64,000 nucleotides of DNA from Ketobacter sp963922875. Lineage in GTDB: Bacteria > Pseudomonadota > Gammaproteobacteria > Pseudomonadales > Ketobacteraceae. Under the pieces are notes generated by a model. It saw nothing but the letters and a program-made list of their open reading frames with translations, did not search any database and was not told the DNA's origin. The stretch is from the NCBI GenBank assembly GCA_963922875.1, contig CAWUJH010000007.1:186001-250000 (forward strand), read 5' to 3'. Below, in pieces: positions 51,626 to 60,117 of the stretch; the stretch's first letter is position 1, and every line of letters starts with the position of its first letter. The position numbers and the translations under genes are program-made.

Positions 51626-53299
51626 TTAAAGCCTGGTTAAAATCTGTTGCATGTTTCGTTCAGCTAAAGCCGTAATAGTCACAAACGGATTCACCCCGAC
51701 GTTTCCAGGTATCAGAGAGCCATCCACAACATACAAATTATTGTACCCAAGCACCTGCCCATACTCGTCCGTTGCTTTACCCAACAAACACCCCCCTAAA
51801 GGATGGTAAGTAAAGTTCCTGGCAAAGGGCTCGCCTCCTTCAAACATTCCACGGCGATAGCGCGTTCCATTCGTCTCATTTATTTTATCAAACAAGGCTT
51901 TCGCCGCTTCATAAGAAGACTGACTTTGCTCGGGCCGCCACTGTAGATCCACACTATCCGTCACATCATTATACGTAAAATGACCGCGTTCCGGATTTTT
52001 GGTAATGGCTAAATATAAACTGGTCCAGGTTTCAACCCCAACCGGTAAAGGCGCAATTTCCGCAAAGGCGGGGTGTACCGGGTCATCCCAGTTATCTATA
52101 CCCAATACTGGCATAGTAGATTGATACATTCCGGTATAACTCCAAAACCGATTACTTCGGGCGGCCATGATATTGCCGTTATTGCCCCAGCCGTAACCAA
52201 TGTCGTCACTCAATAATGGCAGAGTGTCGGTTGCCTTTGCCCGCAGCAATAATTCGGTGGTACCCAAAGAACCAGCCCCCAAAAACAGCTTGTTGCAACT
52301 TATCTTTTGAGTTTCTGTAACCGCGCCAGTGACATCAATGGTATCCAGCGTTAGCCAGTAAACCTCATTATCATCCACTTCAATTTTGCGCACCTTAGTC
52401 AAGGTCCTCAAAGTCACATAACCGGTACCAAGCGCTGCGGGGATATAGTTTTTATCCAGGCTTTGTTTGCCTGCGTTATTACCGTAAATAACTTCCCCAG
52501 CCAAGGCAGACGTAGGCGCAGTACCTTCCGCTTCCTGAATCATATAATCGAAATCATAAGTGCTATCGACTTTAACCGTTTTGAATCCAGACCGTTCAGC
52601 GGCCCGTCTAGAGACCCGGGCAAAACGATAATAGCGCGATTTATCCAATAGCCTGTCAGGCACTGTATTCACGCCTAACATTGAATTCGCGAGAGGGAAA
52701 AAAGTATCGTACATTTCGTCAGCGGATACTTCTGGCATAATTTCCTCAAAATAATCCCGTCGAGGAACGACGGCCATGCACCCATTGACCAGTGACCCCC
52801 CACCAACACCACGGCCCACATAAACGGACATATTGTCATAGTTAACCCGGTCCAATACCCCAGGGTAAAAATCTATAGGGCGGTTCACCAAGTTCAAACC
52901 AAAAAAGGCACTCAGAGGCGCTTCGGTTTTATGTTTGAACCACATGGAGCGACCATCTGGATTACTGCTTTTCGTAAATATCTTATTATCGGATGCAGGC
53001 TTGTCCCACAGCATACCCATTTCCAACATTAAGGTATTGACCCCCGCCTCCCCCAAACGTAACGCTGCTACCGCGCCACCATAACCCGTACCTACCACAA
53101 TGGCACTGTAGTGATCGGCTATAGCATTAGGAGCGTCAGGCGTTGGTAAGGTGGTCTTGGTAAAGAGACCCGCCTGGGCATTATTCGCCGTGGTCAAGTT
53201 AATGGTGGTTAGCCCCGCCATCGAGGCCGTAGCCAGCACTGATTTACCCAGGAATAATCTTCTGGAAAATTTATTATTGTTATTCATTAGGTTATCCAA
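51626..53299 (-). CDS. GMC oxidoreductase, cholesterol-oxidase-like, Tat-exported
   Basis: The protein has 557 residues. It has a twin-arginine signal (FSRRLFLGKSVLATASMAGL) and then an FAD-binding GMC fold: VVGTGYGGAVAALRLGEAG (dinucleotide motif), GRGVGGGSLVNGCMAVVP, LFLGAGSLGTTELLL and, near the C-terminus, FTYHPLGGCLLG with the active-site His and GVNPFVTITALAERN with the Asn of class I cholesterol oxidases. It should oxidise 3-beta-hydroxy sterols and isomerise to 4-en-3-ones, reducing O2 to H2O2. The true substrate might be another secondary alcohol. No steroid ring-cleavage genes are near. Confidence 0.9.
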   Translation of the reverse strand: MDNLMNNNNKFSRRLFLGKSVLATASMAGLTTINLTTANNAQAGLFTKTTLPTPDAPNAIADHYSAIVVGTGYGGAVAALRLGEAGVNTLMLEMGMLWDKPASDNKIFTKSSNPDGRSMWFKHKTEAPLSAFFGLNLVNRPIDFYPGVLDRVNYDNMSVYVGRGVGGGSLVNGCMAVVPRRDYFEEIMPEVSADEMYDTFFPLANSMLGVNTVPDRLLDKSRYYRFARVSRRAAERSGFKTVKVDSTYDFDYMIQEAEGTAPTSALAGEVIYGNNAGKQSLDKNYIPAALGTGYVTLRTLTKVRKIEVDDNEVYWLTLDTIDVTGAVTETQKISCNKLFLGAGSLGTTELLLRAKATDTLPLLSDDIGYGWGNNGNIMAARSNRFWSYTGMYQSTMPVLGIDNWDDPVHPAFAEIAPLPVGVETWTSLYLAITKNPERGHFTYNDVTDSVDLQWRPEQSQSSYEAAKALFDKINETNGTRYRRGMFEGGEPFARNFTYHPLGGCLLGKATDEYGQVLGYNNLYVVDGSLIPGNVGVNPFVTITALAERNMQQILTRL

Positions 53300-53400
53300 G
53301 AACCATTGAGCAAGCCGCTCAATAAATATTCACTTAAGAGCTGAAAATACCATAGATGGATTGTGTCTTAAACACTTAGCTCTATTTACAGCTGTATTAA

Positions 53401-54039
53401 TTATGTTCTATCCAGCAACCAGGCGTTCTCGGTGGCCGCACATTTTCCTTTAAGCCCTTCGCTTAACTCCACACTGACTAAGTGCTCTAAATGATAGTCT
53501 TCTCCATAGAGGGCTTTAATTTCTTGATTGGTTACGGAAAATGGCGGACCCGCCATTTGTTCCTGATCATAGGAATAACTGATCAGTAGCTGGGGAGCAC
53601 ATCGAGTGACAGCTATTAACTGACTAGCGTAGCGGGCGCGCATCTCAGCAGGCAAAGCCACCAAAGCCGCTCGATCATAAACCGCATTGACTGGGCCGAG
53701 TATTTCCGGGGTCATGGCAAAAAAATCCCCCACAAATATATCAATTCCCGGAGTTCGATAATGCTTGAATGGACCGACGGTAGCCACTTGAGCTTCTACG
53801 CCTAACTCTTCAAACAATTGCTGCACCGCCATTTCACTCAATTCGACGCCCACCACTCGATAGCCATGAGCCTGCAACCAAGCGATATCCAAGGTTTTAC
53901 CGCATAACGGCAACAGTATTCGTGCGCCCTGGATTAATGACAGTTCACTGAAAAATTTCACCAATAAGGGATTAACTTCGCTTTGGTGAAAGCCAATATC
54001 ATTATTTTGCCATTTTTGGTGCCAAAAACTTGAGTCCAT
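53401..54039 (-). CDS. tpm: Thiopurine S-methyltransferase
   Basis: This 212-residue protein has the bacterial TPMT pattern: FWHQKWQNNDIGFHQSEVNP at the N-terminus, ILLPLCGKTLDIAWLQAHGY (SAM loop), YRVVGVELSEMAVQQLF (acidic motif), and AVYDRAALVALPAEMRARYA. It methylates thiols or metalloids such as selenium and tellurium compounds using SAM. The gene stands alone with no clear operon partner. Confidence 0.93.
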   Translation of the reverse strand: MDSSFWHQKWQNNDIGFHQSEVNPLLVKFFSELSLIQGARILLPLCGKTLDIAWLQAHGYRVVGVELSEMAVQQLFEELGVEAQVATVGPFKHYRTPGIDIFVGDFFAMTPEILGPVNAVYDRAALVALPAEMRARYASQLIAVTRCAPQLLISYSYDQEQMAGPPFSVTNQEIKALYGEDYHLEHLVSVELSEGLKGKCAATENAWLLDRT

Positions 54040-54085
54040 TGTTGCTCCTGGGTGTTATTTATAAAAGAGAACAAAAGCGTATAAC

Positions 54086-55303
54086 TTAGCTAGGTAGCAA
54101 GACAACATTTAAACGTTGTTTTAAATGCTTTGGATGAGCTTTAGTTAGCGAAACGGTATCACATTCCTGAAAATCGCAGAATCGGATAACGGCCTCTGCG
54201 AATGCGTTCAAGACAAGATCTTCATCGAACTTATGCGGCTCCATATGCAAAAACAAAATCTCTAAATGTCTGGTTTTACGATGCGCTTTGCAATCCATGC
54301 GCCCAATAAATTCACCCTTAAACAGCAGTGGTAAACTGAAGTACCCGTACTGGCGTTTAGCGGCGGGCACATAACATTCTATTTGATAGTCGAATTGAAA
54401 CAATGCTTTGAGCCTCTCGCGCTGAATAACTGCATTATCGAATGGCGATAGAATTAACAGGCGATTGTTCAACGGAGGAAGAGTACGATCGAGTTCACCC
54501 GCTTTTAGTATAAATAGTTCTCCGTTGTTCACTTGCACTTGTTCTAAAACGCCTTGCGCCAATCCTTCAGTGACTAAAGACTTCACTGTTTTGCGTAACA
54601 CAGTATTGCGCCGCAGATAAGTTAACCCTTTCAATGATGCAAGCCCATGACAGCGCAACTGTTGATCCACAATATGCGTTGCAAATTCTTCCATGCTGGG
54701 CATGGTAGAATTGATATTAATTGGCAGTACCCGTTCGGCTAGATCGTAGGTTTTTTGGAAGCCTTCGCGGCTGCTCACCATGAGCTCGCCTTCCATATAC
54801 AACTGTTCAAGCGCCTTTTTCGTGGGTTTCAAGTCCCACCATCCCGACCGTTTTGTCGTAGTAGCTTCTAAATCACGTGACCTCAATGGGCCATCTGCAC
54901 GAATGCGGGCCAACAGCTCCCTCATGAGCTTTCTGTCTGGGTTCTTATACCAATGGGTTTGGCCGTTTCTAATCGCCTGCTTATAGGGTAAGGAGAAACG
55001 AAAATCAGTGATGGGTAGAAAAGCAGCCGCATGTGTCCAATATTCAAATATGCTTCCATCGAGCAACATTCTATTGATCATGGCGGGCTTGAATTTAGGA
55101 ACCCTAGAATAGAACACATGATTATGGGCTCGCTCCACCACCGATATGGTATCGATTTGAACGTAGCCTAGATGATTAATCGCTTTACGCGCACCGGCCA
55201 GACCCGAACCAAAGGGTGTTGCCTGCAGCAAACCCTGTGCCGCAAGCGCACGTCGGCGTAACCGTGCAAGATCTTTAGGGTGTGTGATTTGGATTGTTGC
55301 CAT
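54086..55303 (-). CDS. Winged-helix DNA glycosylase-like protein (AlkZ/YcaQ family)
   Basis: This 405-residue protein has three tandem winged-helix-like regions typical of HTH_42/AlkZ proteins. The N-terminus has YVQIDTISVVERAHNHVFYS with the Q-x-D catalytic pattern of AlkZ and YcaQ, which unhook DNA interstrand crosslinks. Other signals are IRADGPLRSRDLEA, RLLILSPFDNAVIQRERLK and YGYFSLPLLFKGEFIGRMDC. A DNA-repair role is inferred, not shown. Monocistronic. Confidence 0.85.
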   Translation of the reverse strand: MATIQITHPKDLARLRRRALAAQGLLQATPFGSGLAGARKAINHLGYVQIDTISVVERAHNHVFYSRVPKFKPAMINRMLLDGSIFEYWTHAAAFLPITDFRFSLPYKQAIRNGQTHWYKNPDRKLMRELLARIRADGPLRSRDLEATTTKRSGWWDLKPTKKALEQLYMEGELMVSSREGFQKTYDLAERVLPININSTMPSMEEFATHIVDQQLRCHGLASLKGLTYLRRNTVLRKTVKSLVTEGLAQGVLEQVQVNNGELFILKAGELDRTLPPLNNRLLILSPFDNAVIQRERLKALFQFDYQIECYVPAAKRQYGYFSLPLLFKGEFIGRMDCKAHRKTRHLEILFLHMEPHKFDEDLVLNAFAEAVIRFCDFQECDTVSLTKAHPKHLKQRLNVVLLPS

Positions 55304-55354
55304 TGCGTAAAAATGTTTGCCCGTTGGTCGTCGTGATACTAGGCCTTTACCGCA

Positions 55355-55762
55355 TCATTCAATCTGGTTTTTAGGAGCGTACAGCTCGAACACCTGTTGC
55401 CCAGTCAGTTTTTTAGTTTGGTTACTGAACTCATAGTAACCAGGCTTTTCGTCAATAAATATCTCGCTAGAGAAAGAAAAGTCCTTATCTTGAAATAGTC
55501 CGGCCGGAAGAACGTACTCATTATTGGGTATTAGATAATAGAAAAGATGCGTTCCACATTTTGGACAAAAACCACGCTCGGCCCAATCTGATGATTTGTA
55601 CCTAGCGGGCGTATCTCCAGTAAAACTTACTTCTGAACCACAATGTACAGCAAACATTGGACCGCCAGTCCAGCGACGACACATATTGCAATGACACAAC
55701 CCAAGGTCATTTTGGTCAGAAGCCTCAACCTCGATACCGCCACACAAACATTTACCTTTCAT
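55355..55762 (-). CDS. GFA/CENP-V family zinc protein
   Basis: This 135-residue protein has the paired zinc motifs of GFA proteins: CLCGGIEVE, CHCNMCRRWTGGP and GFCPKCGTHLFYY. They act on glutathione adducts or are structural zinc ribbons; the actual role of the single-domain bacterial forms is mostly unknown. A GGAGG site precedes the ATG. It is one of several lone small genes on this strand. Confidence 0.88.
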   Translation of the reverse strand: MKGKCLCGGIEVEASDQNDLGLCHCNMCRRWTGGPMFAVHCGSEVSFTGDTPARYKSSDWAERGFCPKCGTHLFYYLIPNNEYVLPAGLFQDKDFSFSSEIFIDEKPGYYEFSNQTKKLTGQQVFELYAPKNQIE

Positions 55763-55843
55763 AACGCCTCCTTGTTCGATAACTATTTTCTGATTTTATC
55801 CGCAATCAGTGAACGGGCCATGCCTAAACGATTAGTTATGCAC

Positions 55844-56269
55844 TTAGTTTTCCTGCCAAGCCTCATTCTGGATTACCACCCGGTAACCGTCAATGTCCTG
55901 GAAGGTTTTACCCGACACATCCCAATATGGATTGAAAGAATTAACCCGTAGAAAACCAGCTGATTCCATTGCCATGCAGCGTTCCAGCCACTGAACCTTG
56001 TCTGGAACATAGAAAACCAATAAATTGTCTTCAGTCGGTGCTTTGCCCGCAGAATGCCCACGACAATGAGTAAATTCTAGATGATAATTATGAGAGTCTA
56101 TGCCTAAGATCGTACCATCGAATCCAGCGTGATCATTAAATGAAGCTATAATCTTATATCCTAAACCACGGCAGTACATCTCAACAATTTTTTCAAGATT
56201 GTCTGTTGGTCTCGCTATGCGAAGCACAGAAGATCTATCCAAATTAGAATTCCTTGTTTTGCATGACAC
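55844..56269 (-). CDS. VOC (glyoxalase/bleomycin resistance) family protein
   Basis: The GTG at 56269 gives 141 residues; a TTG at 56242 with AAGGA upstream (start MDRSSVLRIARPTD) fits the family start better and may be the true one. VOC signs are SVLRIARPTDNLEKIVEMY, YHLEFTHCRG and WDVSGKTFQDIDGYRVVIQN. The metal or ligand partners are undefined, and such proteins range from lyases to resistance proteins. It stands alone. Confidence 0.85.
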   Translation of the reverse strand: MSCKTRNSNLDRSSVLRIARPTDNLEKIVEMYCRGLGYKIIASFNDHAGFDGTILGIDSHNYHLEFTHCRGHSAGKAPTEDNLLVFYVPDKVQWLERCMAMESAGFLRVNSFNPYWDVSGKTFQDIDGYRVVIQNEAWQEN

Positions 56270-56358
56270 CTAACATCACAAACGCGCTGAAAAAGCGGAA
56301 TCACTTCTCATACATATACTGTAACGTTATTAACAGATACCCTATAATTTCAGTCCGA

Positions 56359-56709
56359 TTAAGAAATATGGTTCTCGTTCACGAACCATATCCCATCCTT
56401 TCTATGGATACCCAGAACAATAAGCGCTTCATTCTTTTCGTAGAATCCACGCCATACAAATCTTAACGATTTTTCCGCGCCATTCATGTTTAATGTCTTA
56501 AGGCTTCCAAGATAGATTCTCTTTTTGTATTGACCTAGATCTTCACTCATTTGTTTTACGTCACTTAGAAAGATATCTTCATTAAATTCTGAGGAATCTA
56601 CTGACTCAAACCGCTCAGTAAATTTCTGATAGTCTCCCTCTCTATCCGCCTCTAGCATTTCTGACAGATACTCTTCTGCGATTTTCAACTCATCCTGATT
56701 TTCAACCAC
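56359..56709 (-). CDS. Uncharacterised 116-residue protein
   Basis: A cytosolic acidic protein with a helical N-terminal half (KIAEEYLSEMLEADREGDYQ) and beta-strand C-terminal half (RKDGIWFVNENHIS). The layout of helices then strands recalls NTF2-like small proteins, but no signature is seen. It sits between a GNAT gene and a VOC gene in a run of small single genes on one strand. Confidence 0.55.
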   Translation of the reverse strand: MVENQDELKIAEEYLSEMLEADREGDYQKFTERFESVDSSEFNEDIFLSDVKQMSEDLGQYKKRIYLGSLKTLNMNGAEKSLRFVWRGFYEKNEALIVLGIHRKDGIWFVNENHIS

Positions 56710-56744
56710 CTTGATTCTCCCTAATGTGGACTAACTAATAACTA

Positions 56745-57173
56745 TCAATCGAGTACTTTAGCAAATCTATAGGACAGTTTCTTAAATCCCATAGAATCGT
56801 AAAAGCGATGTGCATTTTCTCTGGATATTGAGGTCGTTAGCTCAACTTTAACACAATTTCTTCTTGCAGCCTCTTCCTCTACGAACTGTATAATCTGCCT
56901 TCCAATACCAAGCCGTCTACTAATCTCGCTAACAACGAGAGATGTTATGCGGAATGATTTTTCTTGCGTAGGAAAATAGAAAAAGCAAACAAAGCTTACT
57001 AAGCCAACAATATCGTTGGCAAGCTCTGCAACGTAAATTTCATCCTCTCTTTGTTCAGATTCTAGATAGCTTCCAATTTTTTCAAAATCGGTTTCATATC
57101 CAAGCTGCGCCAGAAGAATAACCAACGCTTCGCTATCATTGCTATCAGCTTTTCTAAAAGATAAATCCAACAT
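56745..57173 (-). CDS. GNAT family N-acetyltransferase
   Basis: This 142-residue protein has the acetyl-CoA-binding region ISRRLGIGRQIIQFVEEEAA (R/Q-x-x-G-x-G/A), the beta-4 VGLVSFVCFFYFP and the C-terminal HRFYDSMGFKKLSYRF motif. It would acetylate a small molecule or protein amine; the substrate is unknown. The gap to the upstream MarR gene holds an attC-like imperfect palindrome. Confidence 0.87.
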   Translation of the reverse strand: MLDLSFRKADSNDSEALVILLAQLGYETDFEKIGSYLESEQREDEIYVAELANDIVGLVSFVCFFYFPTQEKSFRITSLVVSEISRRLGIGRQIIQFVEEEAARRNCVKVELTTSISRENAHRFYDSMGFKKLSYRFAKVLD

Positions 57174-57177
57174 CGGT

Positions 57178-57245
57178 AAACACCTGTAGTTGCGGCAAGG
57201 GCGAGCGCAGCGCGTAATTTGTCCGACAGCCCACAGTTGTTAGGC
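57178..57245. other. attC-like imperfect palindrome between GNAT and MarR genes
   Basis: Two arms, TAAACACCTGTAGTTGCGGCAA (22 bases, 57178-57199) and the 24-base stretch at 57219-57242 beginning TTGTCCGACAGCCCAC, pair imperfectly across a 19-base apex. The right end is GTTAGGC, matching the integron core GTTRRRY; the left end does not fit RYYYAAC well. It overlaps the end of the MarR gene. It could be a decayed integron recombination site or a chance folded repeat. Confidence 0.3.
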
Positions 57246-57692
57246 GCTTTTATCGTCTCCTAGCGCCTTTTCTAAAAGACTCGACAATTCCGAACACTCG
57301 TTTTGGCTCAGCTTCTCGCCGAACTCTTTTTGTATAGTTTGGCCATACACTGGCCAAACCCGCCTAAGAACTTCTTTTCCTTCCTTTGTTATCTTAATTC
57401 GGTTACCCCGGCCGTCTTCCTCGCACGCATTACGGCGAACTAACTGTTGTTTTTCCAGCCGATCTATCAAGCGAGACAAGTTGTGCTTGTTGAGCAAAAC
57501 GCGTTCACCGATTTCATATTGTCTCAATCCCTCACCACCCTCCCGGTGTAGCTCCAGTAAGACGTCATACCAATCCAGAGGTGGCAAATCATTATTTTTC
57601 AGCGACAGCCCGACTTGCTCCAGGAGTTTCCGATGCACCCGATGCAGTAATACCCATGCTTGAATTGTCGTTTTTTCTGGTAAATTTTTCAT
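57240..57692 (-). CDS. MarR family transcriptional regulator
   Basis: ATG 57692 gives about 150 residues and a typical MarR start (MKNLPEKTTIQAWVLLHRVH); an ATG at 57734 would extend into the operator. The winged helix is at about 50-110: LRQYEIGERVLLNKHNLSRL with the wing CEEDGRGNRIKITKEG. It is divergent from the rhodanese-DoxX operon and two palindromes lie between them. It probably represses both promoters in response to an oxidant or phenolic ligand. Confidence 0.9.
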   Translation of the reverse strand: MKNLPEKTTIQAWVLLHRVHRKLLEQVGLSLKNNDLPPLDWYDVLLELHREGGEGLRQYEIGERVLLNKHNLSRLIDRLEKQQLVRRNACEEDGRGNRIKITKEGKEVLRRVWPVYGQTIQKEFGEKLSQNECSELSSLLEKALGDDKSA

Positions 57693-57712
57693 AAGCAAAA
57701 GATTAACGGCTA

Positions 57713-57732
57713 GTGGTTGTAATTGCAACCAC
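57713..57732. promoter_or_regulatory. Palindromic MarR-type operator, copy 1
   Basis: GTGGTTGTAATTGCAACCAC has perfect 7-base arms (GTGGTTG/CAACCAC) around TAATTG. It overlaps the promoter side of the MarR gene and matches the pattern of the second site 19 bases away. Confidence 0.7.
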
Positions 57733-57750
57733 ATAGTGCTACGCTTTTTA

Positions 57751-57774
57751 ATATGGTTGCAATTACAACTATAT
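57751..57774. promoter_or_regulatory. Palindromic MarR-type operator, copy 2
   Basis: ATATGGTTG and CAACTATAT are arms with one mismatch around CAATTA. This shares the GGTTG-N6-CAAC core with copy 1, and lies just before the rhodanese gene. The paired sites suggest co-operative binding of one dimer per site. Confidence 0.7.
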
Positions 57775-57790
57775 TAAAAAGGAGGTCAAA

Positions 57791-58123
57791 ATGACTAACA
57801 TCATCACCCGCGAACAGATCAAACACAAAATAGATTCAGACGAGCCCATTACTATCATTGAGGCGTTACCAGAAAAGTATTTCGTGGCCGAACACCTACC
57901 CGGTGCGCTAAACATCCCTCACGATCAAATTCGAGAACGAGCTCCAGCAATGCTCCCTGACAAAGACGCTCTTATTGTTGTGTATTGCGCCAGTACTGAA
58001 TGTCAAAACTCGAGGATTGCGGCAAGCACATTGCAGCAACTGGGTTATAAAAACGTCCGCGAATATGTTGAAGGTAAACAGCATTGGTTAGAGGCTTGTT
58101 TTCCCGTCGAATCAGGTAAATGA
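57791..58123 (+). CDS. Single-domain rhodanese-like protein
   Basis: This 110-residue rhodanese domain has the active-site loop VVYCASTECQNSRIAAS (catalytic Cys in CAST) and the N-terminal HLPGALNIPHDQI. It would transfer sulfane sulfur or act on thiol/phosphate compounds. GGAGG precedes the ATG. It is divergent from the marR gene and 9 bases upstream of a DoxX gene, so it is part of the MarR-controlled operon. Confidence 0.9.
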   Translation: MTNIITREQIKHKIDSDEPITIIEALPEKYFVAEHLPGALNIPHDQIRERAPAMLPDKDALIVVYCASTECQNSRIAASTLQQLGYKNVREYVEGKQHWLEACFPVESGK

Positions 58124-58132
58124 GGTGCATAT

Positions 58133-58555
58133 ATGACTTCTGTAGATGAAAATCACAGTGCTACCGGAGCCCTGATTCTGCGACTTGCACTAGGAACAAT
58201 GTGGATTGCGCACGCGCTGCTAAAGTGGTTTGTCTTCACCATAGCCGGTTTTGCTAGCTGGCTCGAGAGCGAAGGTTTACCTGCTTTTATGGCCTGGCCG
58301 GTATTCTCACTCGAGCTGCTCGGTGGCATTATGATTGTACTTGGCCTATATGGTCGCTATGTCTCGGCATTCTTGATACCAGTCATGCTGGTTGCTGCTT
58401 GGACCCACAGTGCAAACGGCTGGGTCCACAATAGTGCTGGTGGTGGCTGGGAATACCCAATCTTTCTGATATTTGCTTCAATTGCTTATGCGCTTATTGG
58501 TGACGGGCGATATGCCCTTCGAAGTAGCCAGACATTGATTCCAAACAGGTTTTGA
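58133..58555 (+). CDS. DoxX family membrane protein
   Basis: This 140-residue inner-membrane protein has four predicted helices. It has the DoxX pattern ALILRLALGTMWIAHALLKW, SLELLGGIMIVLGLYGRYVS, and AAWTHSANGWVHNSAGGGWEY. DoxX-like proteins are membrane subunits of redox or stress systems and some link to thiosulfate:quinone oxidation. Paired here with a rhodanese gene, a role in sulfur or oxidative stress handling is inferred. Confidence 0.88.
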   Translation: MTSVDENHSATGALILRLALGTMWIAHALLKWFVFTIAGFASWLESEGLPAFMAWPVFSLELLGGIMIVLGLYGRYVSAFLIPVMLVAAWTHSANGWVHNSAGGGWEYPIFLIFASIAYALIGDGRYALRSSQTLIPNRF

Positions 58556-58567
58556 TAAAGATAAGAC

Positions 58568-58596
58568 TACCCCCAGTTTCAGCACAGCTGGGGGTA
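58568..58596 (+). terminator. Stem-loop after DoxX gene
   Basis: TACCCCCAG and CTGGGGGTA form a perfect 9-bp GC-rich stem with an 11-base loop, 12 bases after the DoxX stop. Few T bases follow, but as a strong stem it probably ends the rhodanese-DoxX transcript. Confidence 0.7.
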
Positions 58597-58664
58597 TTAC
58601 TCGCCTAACGAATGAGATGGACTCCTTTCACCACTGGTGAAAGCGAATAACTCTTCATACTTGC

Positions 58665-59501
58665 TCATATCTGCCCTGGAGTAACACAGGCAATAGCGCG
58701 GAACTCTCTTGTCATATGGGCCTGATCACTAAATCCAAATTGCTGAGCAGCATCCGCCAGATTTACGTTTTTTTGTAGCCTTAAAAAGCAGATTGCCTTT
58801 TTAACTCTCAAAATACGCTGATAATGTTTTGGTCCCATCCCTAGCCAGAGCTTAAAAAGGCGTTCGATTTGTCGCTGGCTCAATCTAGTGCTCTCACTTA
58901 GTTGCCCAAGCGCTTTGTCTTGCTCGATAAAGTATAGTGCTTTTTCGAGAGAGCCTGGAATCACATTGTTAAAATCAAGATTATTATTTGCCCAAAGGTG
59001 CAGCATTTCAACCTGGCGTTCGTTATCTTTTTGCATTCGAAGCTCTAAGTAAACTCGGTAGAGGTTATACAGCAGATCTTCTTCAGGACTTAATAACGTT
59101 GGCTTATCGTAGTGTTGCCCCAAGACACCGTAACCAACTGCCGGACGAAAACGTATGCCTGCGAGCCTTGCTCCAGGAGAAAGTAAAATGTTCTCTGCCT
59201 GCTTCTTTACGGGAAGCATAATTACACCTTCGGGTAGAGTTTCATTGCCGATTGTTAAATCGCCAGAAAAATTAAAAATAATGCCGCTACCTGCATCAGA
59301 GTACAATGGCTTTACAACAGAATTCGATTGAGACACAGATGCCGACCATATACCCTGAATAAACGCAGACAGCCGTCCCGATGGTTGAGACAGCTGAAAG
59401 TTTAGCGCTGATTTAATCGATTTATTGCGGCTTATAACTTCCCACCTCCGGCTTAAATGTTTTCGCGATTCGGTTCCAACTATTAATGGCATTAACCGCA
59501 A
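58665..59501 (-). CDS. AraC family transcriptional regulator
   Basis: The 59501 ATG gives 278 residues (59492 is an alternative). The C-terminal HTH has LSESTRLSQRQIERLFKLWL and LADAAQQFGFSDQAHMTREF, the two helix-turn-helix motifs. The N-terminal part (LYSDAGSGIIFNFSGDLTIG) is a DUF6597-like ligand domain. The 5' end overlaps by 80 bases the 3' end of the upstream AhpD-like gene, so it may be translationally coupled or begin later. The target is probably that gene or others. Confidence 0.85.
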   Translation of the reverse strand: MRLMPLIVGTESRKHLSRRWEVISRNKSIKSALNFQLSQPSGRLSAFIQGIWSASVSQSNSVVKPLYSDAGSGIIFNFSGDLTIGNETLPEGVIMLPVKKQAENILLSPGARLAGIRFRPAVGYGVLGQHYDKPTLLSPEEDLLYNLYRVYLELRMQKDNERQVEMLHLWANNNLDFNNVIPGSLEKALYFIEQDKALGQLSESTRLSQRQIERLFKLWLGMGPKHYQRILRVKKAICFLRLQKNVNLADAAQQFGFSDQAHMTREFRAIACVTPGQI

Positions 59502-59883
59502 TAGTTAAGTCCACTACGGCTTGCTCCCCTAATTTCTCTACCACCTTCTGATAGCTATGATCACTCACCGCTTTACCAAAGGTCAAATGTTCGGCCCACT
59601 CCAATGCTGCACGCTCCGCCTCAGAGTAGAGAGGCATATCGCGCCAGGCGCTCAAGCCAATAATACGCTCTTGGCTTTCACCCTGCCCCAGCGCACTTTT
59701 GCTATGCATATCGATACAGAAGGCGCATTGATTGATCTGTGAAACTCTGATTTTGATCAGTTCCCAGATCGGGATAGTCACAGTTTCTGAAACGCTAAAT
59801 TGTGCACGCAAATAGCTTTCCTGATTCATAAGAATCTGTATTGCTTTGGATGCGAGATCGAAATAGTTTGCACGTAAAGCCAT
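59422..59883 (-). CDS. Carboxymuconolactone decarboxylase/AhpD-like protein
   Basis: This 153-residue protein has the AhpD-type redox motif QCAFCIDMHSKSALGQG (C-x2-C-x3-H), then RDMPLYSEAERAALEWAEHL. Family members are alkylhydroperoxidase-like, dimer- or hexamer-forming. It may reduce peroxides using a thiol partner, as in AhpD. An AraC gene overlaps its 3' end, suggesting cotranscription. Confidence 0.88.
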   Translation of the reverse strand: MALRANYFDLASKAIQILMNQESYLRAQFSVSETVTIPIWELIKIRVSQINQCAFCIDMHSKSALGQGESQERIIGLSAWRDMPLYSEAERAALEWAEHLTFGKAVSDHSYQKVVEKLGEQAVVDLTIAVNAINSWNRIAKTFKPEVGSYKPQ

Positions 59884-60117
59884 ATCTTGTCTCCTTAATA
59901 AATACGGAAGCTAAGATAGCTAGCGTCACAAACCATGTATTGAATATTTTCGACACGCATCCTGTTTAAACTTTTTACTAATAGAGCGCATTTAAAGCCC
60001 AGTTAACTCCTGAAACAATGGCTGAGCGAACAAAATCCAAGAGCTTCTACTTATTATTCAGTCCTGCTCACGAATATAGAAAAACCACATTTTATAGCTA
60101 GTCTTACCAAAAATTTT

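Noticed and set aside
57178..57245. A full integron cassette array
   Set aside because: Only one attC-like repeat is visible and no integrase gene is in the window, so an array is not claimed.
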